From Dehalococcoidales bacterium (lineage in GTDB: Bacteria; Chloroflexota; Dehalococcoidia; Dehalococcoidales; RBG-16-60-22), in the NCBI GenBank assembly GCA_023135135.1, contig JAGLTT010000070.1, forward strand, positions 1 through 5,014: 5,014 nt of DNA, given 5' to 3'. This document shows positions 1 through 5,014 of the stretch, one piece after another (the stretch's first letter is position 1; each line of letters starts with the position of its first letter). Under the pieces are notes generated by a model, which was not told the DNA's origin, ran no database searches, and was given only the letters and a program-made list of their open reading frames with translations. The position numbers were made by a program, and so were the translations under genes.

Positions 1-36
1 CCTGAGCATACTATTAACAGGCATTTAATTACATAA

Positions 37-43
37 AAGGGAG
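37..43 (+). promoter_or_regulatory. Ribosome binding site of the asnB-like gene
   Basis: AAGGGAG lies 7 bases before the ATG at 51 and fixes the start whose second codon is GCA (Ala), not a Cys codon. This matters because it argues that the missing cysteine is not caused by a wrong start choice. The 36 bases to its left are A+T-rich and may contain the promoter, but I see no convincing -35/-10 pair. Confidence 0.6.
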
Positions 44-50
44 ATATAGC

Positions 51-1538
51 ATGGCAGGAATTGCAGGAATACTTGGAAATGATAATGGTGAACTCAGGCA
101 GATACTGGAGAAAATCAGCTATCGCGGTCCGGATGAAACGTGGGAAAACAAACAAAGTCCGGTAAACCTGGGCTGCCTGGAGTTAAACGTTGGTGGCAAC
201 TGCAAGGATGGCGCCCACCATGCTTATGACGGAGAGGTGGCTGCTGTTATTGACGGGCGAGTACATAATCCCGAAAAGGGGAATATGACCGATGCCGAGG
301 CAGTAATCGCCTTATATAAAAAATACGGTATGCGGTTCGCCGGGAAGTTGAACGGCGATTTCGCCTGCGCCGTATCCGACGGCGGGCAACTGATATTAGC
401 CCGCGACTGGGCGGGTATCAAGCCTATATACTACGGCCACAGCGACGGCAAGTTATGCTTTGCTTCTGAAGCCAAGGCGCTGGTAGGTATCGCCGACGAT
501 GTGAAAGAGTTCCCCCCGGGGTACGTTTACTCGCGCGAACAGGGCTTTCAGAAATATGCGTCCGAAGCTGTTGAAACACCGGAGTTTGAAGATTATGAAC
601 AGGGCAAAAAGGTAATACGCGAACTGCTTATAAAAGCCACCGAGAAGCGTATGAAAGACAAAGCCGTGGGCGGTGTCTTGCTCAGCGGCGGTCTCGACAG
701 CAGCCTGATTACCTACATGGCCCACGAGATAAAACCGGATATTGAGTGCTTTACCGTCAGCATGGAGGAGGGTCAGGACCTGCCGCTGGCCAGGGATGTC
801 ACCAAGTACCTGGGTGTCAAGCATCACGTTTTAATTTTCGGTGAAAAGGAAATTAGGGAGGTAGTGCCCCTGGCGATTCACCACCAGGAGATGTACGAGG
901 AGAGCTGTGTCCAAGGGGCAATCGCCAATTTCCTGGCCGGGCGCTTTATCAAACCGTATACCAGGGTCGTGCTTACCGGTGAAGGCGCCGACGAGTTCTT
1001 CGGGGGGTATGACGGCCAGTTCAAAAAGGGGGAAAACCCGGAGGAAGTCGCCAGCATCGTCGATAAGCTCATCAACGTGGCCCACAATACCGCCCTGCAG
1101 AGGCTGGACAGGCTGAACGCCGCCAATTCTTACGAGAGCCGCACGCCTTTCCTCGATGCCGAAGTAATGGATTTCAGCCTTAAAATACCGATACAGCATA
1201 AAATTCACGGTGAAGAGCAGACCGGCAAGTGGATAGTGCGCCAGGCCTTTGAAGGCTGCCTGCCCGACCATATTATCTACCAGACCAAGAGGTTCTTTGC
1301 CCAGGGTTCCGGTGTGGCCTATATCATGCGGGCGCAGGCAGAGAAGGAAGTGTCCCGGGCTGAGCTTGATAAATTCAACAGGGTTGAGGGAAATCCGTAT
1401 CTATCCTCGGTTGAGGAACTCTATTATTATCGCATCTTCAAGAAGACTCTCCCCGGCCCGGCCTACGATAAGCTGGTGGGCAGATGGGACCCCTTTAGAC
1501 CGGCATTTTTCCGCGATATAGAAAAGGCAACCGGTTGA
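51..1538 (+). CDS. Asparagine synthetase B-like amidotransferase lacking the glutaminase cysteine
   Basis: A 495-residue protein of the AsnB family, which normally makes asparagine from aspartate, ATP and glutamine in the cytoplasm. Residues 1-165 look like a class II glutamine amidotransferase fold (RGPD at 25-28, FASEAKAL at 137-144, VKEFPPG at 151-157). Residues 180-495 are the synthetase domain, with the pyrophosphate loop SGGLDSS at 212-218, GEGADEFFGGY at 310-320, RTPFLD at 364-369 and a conserved lysine in QTKRFF (K413). The expected Cys after the initiator Met is Ala. NGE of the usual glutamine pocket motif NGEIYN reads DGR (68-70), and the arginine of the usual RLSI motif appears to be Glu44. 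Glutamine hydrolysis is therefore unlikely. The start is supported by AAGGGAG at 37-43, and the family N-terminus begins exactly there. Ammonia-dependent asparagine synthesis is the simplest guess; a lactam-forming or peptide-amidating paralogue is possible. Family assignment is firm, substrate unknown. Confidence 0.9.
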   Translation: MAGIAGILGNDNGELRQILEKISYRGPDETWENKQSPVNLGCLELNVGGNCKDGAHHAYDGEVAAVIDGRVHNPEKGNMTDAEAVIALYKKYGMRFAGKLNGDFACAVSDGGQLILARDWAGIKPIYYGHSDGKLCFASEAKALVGIADDVKEFPPGYVYSREQGFQKYASEAVETPEFEDYEQGKKVIRELLIKATEKRMKDKAVGGVLLSGGLDSSLITYMAHEIKPDIECFTVSMEEGQDLPLARDVTKYLGVKHHVLIFGEKEIREVVPLAIHHQEMYEESCVQGAIANFLAGRFIKPYTRVVLTGEGADEFFGGYDGQFKKGENPEEVASIVDKLINVAHNTALQRLDRLNAANSYESRTPFLDAEVMDFSLKIPIQHKIHGEEQTGKWIVRQAFEGCLPDHIIYQTKRFFAQGSGVAYIMRAQAEKEVSRAELDKFNRVEGNPYLSSVEELYYYRIFKKTLPGPAYDKLVGRWDPFRPAFFRDIEKATG

Positions 1539-1603
1539 TAAAATAGTTAGACTTGAAATCGGGGCTTTAAAATATCAAGTAGAAGGTCGCGGCGGTAAGT
1601 CCC

Positions 1604-2488
1604 TTATAGTCCTGCAGCAGCCAGGATATCGGGGACCACTTCTTCCTTGCCGATAGCCATGATGTGAACGCCGTCGCAGATAGCATCCTTCTTCAGGGCG
1701 GCAATGGCACGCCCGGCGATTTCAATACCTTTGGCCAGCACCTCTTCTTTGGGCACCCCGGACAGCTCGTCAATCAGGTCTTGAGGAACAAAAATACCGG
1801 GGACGTTTGCCGTCATGTACTTGGCCATCCTAGCCGATGACAGCAAGACAATACCGGCCAGTACCGGGACCTTGAACTTGCGGGCATAATCCATGAAACT
1901 CTTGAAATTATCCAGGTCGTAGATAGCCTGTGTCTGGAAAAACTCGGCGCCGGCCTCTACCTTTTTCTCGAATTTAATCAACTGCGGTTCGATTGGCTGC
2001 GCTTCGGGAGTAACGATAGCCCCGGCACAGAACTCCACGCCCCCATCCAGCTCATTGCCCCCCAGGTCCTGGCCGTCCATCATCTGGTGGATTGTCTTTA
2101 ACAGCTGCAGCGAATCGAGGTCGAAGACACCCTTGGCCTCCTTATGGTCGCCCACCGGTACGGCATCGCCGGTAAGGCAGAGGACGTTCTTGATGCCGCG
2201 ACTGTAAGCGAAGAGGAGGTCGGCCTCCAGAGCCATTCGATTGCGGTCTCGGCAGGTCATCTGCATGATGGGCTCGCCACCCTTCTCGATAATCGCCAGA
2301 GCGCCGCCCAGCGAGGGGAAACGCATCACGGAGCTCTGGTGGTCGGTAACATTAAGCGCATCCACCTTATCCTTGAGAAGGTCGATATGGTGCAGAAACT
2401 TTTCCAGGTTAGTCCCCTTGGGCGGAGCGACCTCGCTGGTAATTACAAACTTACCGGAGTTAAGGGCTTCTTTAAAACGTGATACCAT
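1604..2488 (-). CDS. metF: 5,10-methylenetetrahydrofolate reductase, catalytic subunit MetF
   Basis: A 294-residue flavin-dependent TIM-barrel enzyme that reduces 5,10-methylene-THF to 5-methyl-THF, supplying the methyl group for the Wood-Ljungdahl pathway or for methionine. Visible family marks are the N-terminal SEVAPPKG (18-25) with the acidic residue E19 at the position of the catalytic Glu of E. coli MetF, NVTDHQSS (46-53), TCRDRNR (78-84), the LTGD loop (105-108), FFQTQAIYD (183-191) with the substrate-contacting Gln, and the C-terminal GVHIMAIGKEEVVPDIL (273-289). Length is normal for the short bacterial form, without the regulatory C-terminal domain of eukaryotic enzymes. It is the last gene of the three-gene operon, 13 bp after metV, with GAGG at 2497-2500 eight bases before the ATG. 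Immediate linkage to metV favours the acetogen-type MetVF complex over a stand-alone NADH-dependent MetF. Function is confident; the in vivo electron donor is not known from sequence. Confidence 0.93.
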   Translation of the reverse strand: MVSRFKEALNSGKFVITSEVAPPKGTNLEKFLHHIDLLKDKVDALNVTDHQSSVMRFPSLGGALAIIEKGGEPIMQMTCRDRNRMALEADLLFAYSRGIKNVLCLTGDAVPVGDHKEAKGVFDLDSLQLLKTIHQMMDGQDLGGNELDGGVEFCAGAIVTPEAQPIEPQLIKFEKKVEAGAEFFQTQAIYDLDNFKSFMDYARKFKVPVLAGIVLLSSARMAKYMTANVPGIFVPQDLIDELSGVPKEEVLAKGIEIAGRAIAALKKDAICDGVHIMAIGKEEVVPDILAAAGL

Positions 2489-2496
2489 TATCCTTA

Positions 2497-2500
2497 CCTC
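2497..2500 (-). promoter_or_regulatory. Ribosome binding site of metF in the metV-metF gap
   Basis: On the minus strand the 13-base gap reads TGAGGTAAGGATA before the metF ATG. GAGG has an 8-base spacer. A second purine run, AAGGA, lies only 2 bases from the ATG and is too close to act well. The metV stop codon lies just upstream, so translational coupling is likely. Confidence 0.55.
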
Positions 2501-2501
2501 A

Positions 2502-3146
2502 TTAAGTAATTTTCACGGATTTCGGTTTGAGTATTACATGATGATTTCGGGGCGGCTGGTACTGGTGCATCAGGTCGAGCCTGCCCTGCTCTTTCAGGCG
2601 ATTATAAATCAGCGTCCAGGCGCAGTCCTTATCTTTATCGACCTCGCACTTGCCGTTATTGGTGCCGCCGCAGGGTCCGTTGACCAGTCCCTTGTGACAG
2701 GCGGTGATGGGACAGACGCCGGCCGTCTGGCCGAGAAGGCACTGCCCGCACTGTTCGCAGGCCTCACGAAAATAGCCGGGTGTTTCTTCAACGCCGATGA
2801 ATAGCGTGTCCAAAGCCGGAATCACCGGTTTATCAAGAGACAGGCTCATCCGGTGCACGCCCAGGGCGCAGCTCATCGAGAGAATAGCATCGGCGCTGCG
2901 GATGAACTGTTCATTCTCTTTCATGGCTACCTCGGTCATGTCATCACAGGCGGTGGGAATAACCGTCGAGCCGGTGACGCGTTTGCCCATTTCCTGGAGG
3001 TGCCCCTTCATCTCCTCGACCTGGTCGACGCCGCCGGTCTTGGTCATGGTGGTGCAGGTGCCGCAGCCAACCACGAATATTTTATCCAGGCCTTCCAGGC
3101 CCTGTTGTATGTCTTCTATCGATTTCTGTTTGGTTATCGATTTCAT
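2502..3146 (-). CDS. metV: MetV, iron-sulfur partner subunit of methylene-THF reductase
   Basis: A 214-residue protein of the MTHFR_C/MetV family. In acetogens it forms a complex with MetF and is thought to help pass electrons to the MetF flavin or stabilise it. The N-terminal part (about 20-115) has a GCGTC motif (27-31) followed by single cysteines C67 and C93. The C-terminal part is a cysteine-rich cluster region: CEQCGQC (130-136), C145, C150, NGPCGG (156-161), C159, C167 and C175. That is 12 cysteines in all, enough for one or two [4Fe-4S] clusters plus a metal site, though ligands cannot be assigned from sequence alone. No signal peptide or membrane segment is seen, so it should be cytoplasmic. 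It sits 12 bp after the flavoprotein gene and 13 bp before metF. The start is set by a strong AGGAGGG site 7 bases upstream. Assignment rests on the cysteine pattern and on the metF neighbour. Confidence 0.88.
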   Translation of the reverse strand: MKSITKQKSIEDIQQGLEGLDKIFVVGCGTCTTMTKTGGVDQVEEMKGHLQEMGKRVTGSTVIPTACDDMTEVAMKENEQFIRSADAILSMSCALGVHRMSLSLDKPVIPALDTLFIGVEETPGYFREACEQCGQCLLGQTAGVCPITACHKGLVNGPCGGTNNGKCEVDKDKDCAWTLIYNRLKEQGRLDLMHQYQPPRNHHVILKPKSVKIT

Positions 3147-3153
3147 AACAAAT

Positions 3154-3160
3154 CCCTCCT
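3154..3160 (-). promoter_or_regulatory. Strong ribosome binding site of metV overlapping the upstream stop codon
   Basis: The minus strand reads TAGGAGGG, where TAG (3161-3159) is the stop codon of the flavoprotein gene and AGGAGGG (3160-3154) is a near-perfect Shine-Dalgarno site 7 bases from the metV ATG. A ribosome ending the upstream gene would cover this site, which suggests coupled translation and matched amounts of the two proteins. Confidence 0.7.
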
Positions 3161-5014
3161 AGCTTTCAAGGTCGCACCTCAGGCACCGCTTGGCTTCGCG
3201 CCTGGCAACATCCTCGGTGAAACCGAGCTCTATCTCCGTAAAGCTGGCTCTTCTTTCCGGCAAAGGCAACGTTTTCACTTCCGACCTGGGTTTTAACTCC
3301 CATGATTCATCGAGTTCCTGAGCGGCGGCTTCTTCAACCACCTTAGCTTTACGGTCGTATATCTCGACCCGGGAATCATCGCCTCTAAGGTACTTGTCGA
3401 TAGCGATAGCTCCCCTTCTCCCGGCGGCGATAGCTTCAACGACCATGCCCGGCCCGGTCACGAAGTCGCCACCGGCAAAGACACCGGGGACATTGGTCGC
3501 CAGAGAATTACTATCGACCACCAGTGTTTCCCACCTGGTGCGTTCCAGGGCGCTGTCCTGAGGCAGGAACGAAAGGTCGGGTGCCTGCCCCACAGCGGCA
3601 ATAATCGTATCCGCTTCGGCGGTGAACTCCGAACCTGTAATCGGGACAGGCCGGCGCCGTCCGCTGTCATCGGGTTCTCCCAGCTCCATTTGAATACACT
3701 GCAGTCCCGTAACCTTCCAGTTGTCGCTGGTTACCCTGGTCGGACTGGCGAGGAAATTAATCTTGACGCCCTCGGCAATGGCCTCCTCATATTCGACGTC
3801 GGATACAGGCATCTCGTCGCGGGAGCGGCGGTAATATATGCTGATTTCATCTGCGCCGATACGCAGGGAAGTCCGGGCAGCGTCGAGGGCCACGTTGCCA
3901 CCCCCGATGATAGCCACCCGTTTGCCCACCTTTACCTCCCTGCCCAGCCTGACATCCCGGAGAAATCTCAATCCGTAGAATAGTCCTTCAACACCCTCAA
4001 CTTCTCCCGGTATACCCAGGCGCTGGCTCCGCTGGGCGCCGGCCCCAATGAAGACGGAAGCAAAGCCGTCGTTTTTCAAATTCTCCACGGTAAAATTGGT
4101 ATTGATAGGAGTGTCATACCTGATTTCCACCCCGCGTTTTACGATATAGTCGATATCCTGCTGAATGGCGGCCTGCGGCAGACGAAATTCCGGTATGGCT
4201 ACCGAAAGCATTCCGCCGCCGATAGGAAGGGCTTCGAAGACCGTCACCGGGTATCCCGACTGCGCCAGGAAGTAGGCGCAGGCCAGGCCGGTTGGCCCCG
4301 CCCCCACCACGGCTATCTTCTCCTTTTTCGTTACGGGGAAAGGTTCAACATCACCCAACTCGGAGCCATGCTCCGCATACCAGTCGGCGGCAAAACGCTT
4401 CAGAGTCCTGATGGCTACGGGTTCGTCCAGGTCGCCGCGGCGGCAACGGCCTTCGCAGGGGTGGTGACAGATGCGACCGCACACAGCGGCGAAAGGATTG
4501 CGCTCCCTGACGGTCTCGATAGCCGCTTTATAGTCGCCATCGGCAATCTGGGCGACATACGTGGGAATATTGATGCCCGCCGGGCAGGTATGCTGGCAGG
4601 GCGATATCATCAGGGCGTCACAGGCGGCTGCCGGACATTTCTTTTCCCTGATGTGCGCCTCGTACTCATCGCGGAAGTATTTTATGGTGGAAATGACCGG
4701 GTTGGGGGCCGTCTGCCCCAGGCCGCAGAGCGAGCACTCTTTAACGGTTTTAGCGATAGAAAGCAGGTCGTCGATGTCTTCGTCGCGCCCCTTCCCCTCG
4801 GTAATCCTGGTCAATATCTCCAGCATCTGCCGGGTGCCCAGCCGGCACGGCGTGCATTTGCCGCAGGACTCCGCCTGGGTGAAACTGAGGAAGTAACGGG
4901 CTATTTCCACCATGCAGGTAGTTTCGTCCATGACCACCATGCCGCCGGAGCCCATAATCGACCCCAGGCTGGCCAGCGTTTCGTACTCAATGGGCGAGTC
5001 GACGAAGCGGGCGG
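3159..5014 (-). CDS. NuoF-GltD fusion: iron-sulfur flavoprotein NAD(P)H oxidoreductase (5' end outside window)
   Basis: The reading frame stays open to the right edge, giving about 617 visible codons. The ATG at 4955 is internal: the codons before it read ETLASLGSI, which continues the NuoF motif into MGSGGMVVMDE. Numbering from that Met, residues 1-100 are the NuoF/HydB C-terminus with its [4Fe-4S] ligands SCGKCTPC (C31, C34, C37) and C77 in CSLCGLGQ. Residues 105-190 are the GltD/NfnB-type double-cluster domain (C107, C112, C120, C124; C159, C163, C167, C171). Residues 213-515 are the FAD/NAD(P) oxidoreductase, with the FAD loop GAGPTG (218-223), the nucleotide loop GGGNVA (351-356), YRRSRDEMP (375-383, arginines often linked to NADPH) and the second FAD motif GVFAGGD (491-497). 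A tail ends in RCLRCD (590-595). It likely moves electrons between NAD(P)H pools and iron-sulfur partners in the cytoplasm. Lying first in an operon with metV and metF, it may feed MetVF. The FMN-binding N-terminal half of the NuoF part is not in view. Confidence 0.88.
   Translation of the reverse strand, partial: ARFVDSPIEYETLASLGSIMGSGGMVVMDETTCMVEIARYFLSFTQAESCGKCTPCRLGTRQMLEILTRITEGKGRDEDIDDLLSIAKTVKECSLCGLGQTAPNPVISTIKYFRDEYEAHIREKKCPAAACDALMISPCQHTCPAGINIPTYVAQIADGDYKAAIETVRERNPFAAVCGRICHHPCEGRCRRGDLDEPVAIRTLKRFAADWYAEHGSELGDVEPFPVTKKEKIAVVGAGPTGLACAYFLAQSGYPVTVFEALPIGGGMLSVAIPEFRLPQAAIQQDIDYIVKRGVEIRYDTPINTNFTVENLKNDGFASVFIGAGAQRSQRLGIPGEVEGVEGLFYGLRFLRDVRLGREVKVGKRVAIIGGGNVALDAARTSLRIGADEISIYYRRSRDEMPVSDVEYEEAIAEGVKINFLASPTRVTSDNWKVTGLQCIQMELGEPDDSGRRRPVPITGSEFTAEADTIIAAVGQAPDLSFLPQDSALERTRWETLVVDSNSLATNVPGVFAGGDFVTGPGMVVEAIAAGRRGAIAIDKYLRGDDSRVEIYDRKAKVVEEAAAQELDESWELKPRSEVKTLPLPERRASFTEIELGFTEDVARREAKRCLRCDLES

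Noticed and set aside
1..50. Promoter or end of an upstream gene before the asnB-like gene
   Set aside because: The stretch is A+T-rich with several stop triplets, but it is too short to show a spaced -35/-10 pair or to recognise a preceding gene.
831..1271. 146-codon open frame antisense to the asnB-like gene, and other open frames inside it
   Set aside because: These overlap strongly conserved synthetase motifs in the true frame and show no recognisable protein family; they are shadows.
1551..1580. Inverted repeat ACTTGA ... TCAAGT between the convergent asnB-like and metF genes, as a possible shared terminator
   Set aside because: The perfect stem is only 6 bp and A+T-rich, with a long loop and no T-run on either side, so it does not meet the pattern of an intrinsic terminator. 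The 65-base gap holds nothing else clear.
2241..2804. 187-codon plus-strand open frame crossing metF and metV
   Set aside because: It is antisense to two well-supported conserved genes and spans their junction, with no family resemblance.
2853..3296. 147-codon plus-strand open frame over metV and the end of the flavoprotein gene
   Set aside because: It is antisense to conserved cysteine motifs of the real genes and has no recognisable domain.

Overview
The window reads as part of an anaerobic bacterial genome of intermediate G+C content. It holds four protein genes. Three lie head to tail on the minus strand and form a compact operon. The fourth lies on the plus strand and converges on them. 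No RNA gene, mobile element, CRISPR array or long non-coding stretch is visible. The metF/metV pair with an iron-sulfur flavoprotein points to an organism running the methyl branch of the reductive acetyl-CoA (Wood-Ljungdahl) pathway. Acetogenic Firmicutes and uncultured Dehalococcoidia-type Chloroflexota fit, but the lineage is a guess from gene content and protein style, not a demonstrated fact.

Left part (1-1538, plus strand): a full-length asparagine-synthetase-like protein. Its ATP-pyrophosphatase (synthetase) half is intact, but the N-terminal glutaminase half has lost the catalytic Cys (MAGIAG in place of MCGI) and apparently other glutamine-binding residues. It is probably ammonia-dependent, or has a different nucleophile or substrate.

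Middle and right part (1604-5014, minus strand; transcription runs right to left): first a large flavoprotein whose 5' end lies beyond the right edge. It joins the C-terminal end of a NuoF/HydB-like NADH-oxidising subunit to a complete GltD/NfnB-like FAD- and NAD(P)H-binding module. Next comes metV, a cysteine-rich iron-sulfur partner of methylene-THF reductase, and then metF, the catalytic subunit. Gaps are 12 and 13 bp, and the metV ribosome binding site overlaps the stop codon of the flavoprotein gene, so the three products are probably made together.

How they may work together: MetF with MetV reduces 5,10-methylene-THF to 5-methyl-THF. The electron donor for this step differs between acetogens (RnfC2 in one type, HdrABC-MvhD in another, no extra subunit in a third). 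Here the linked partner is a NuoF-GltD fusion, which suggests a different electron-input or flavin-based bifurcating module. This is the most interesting point of the window and is an inference from gene order and domain content.
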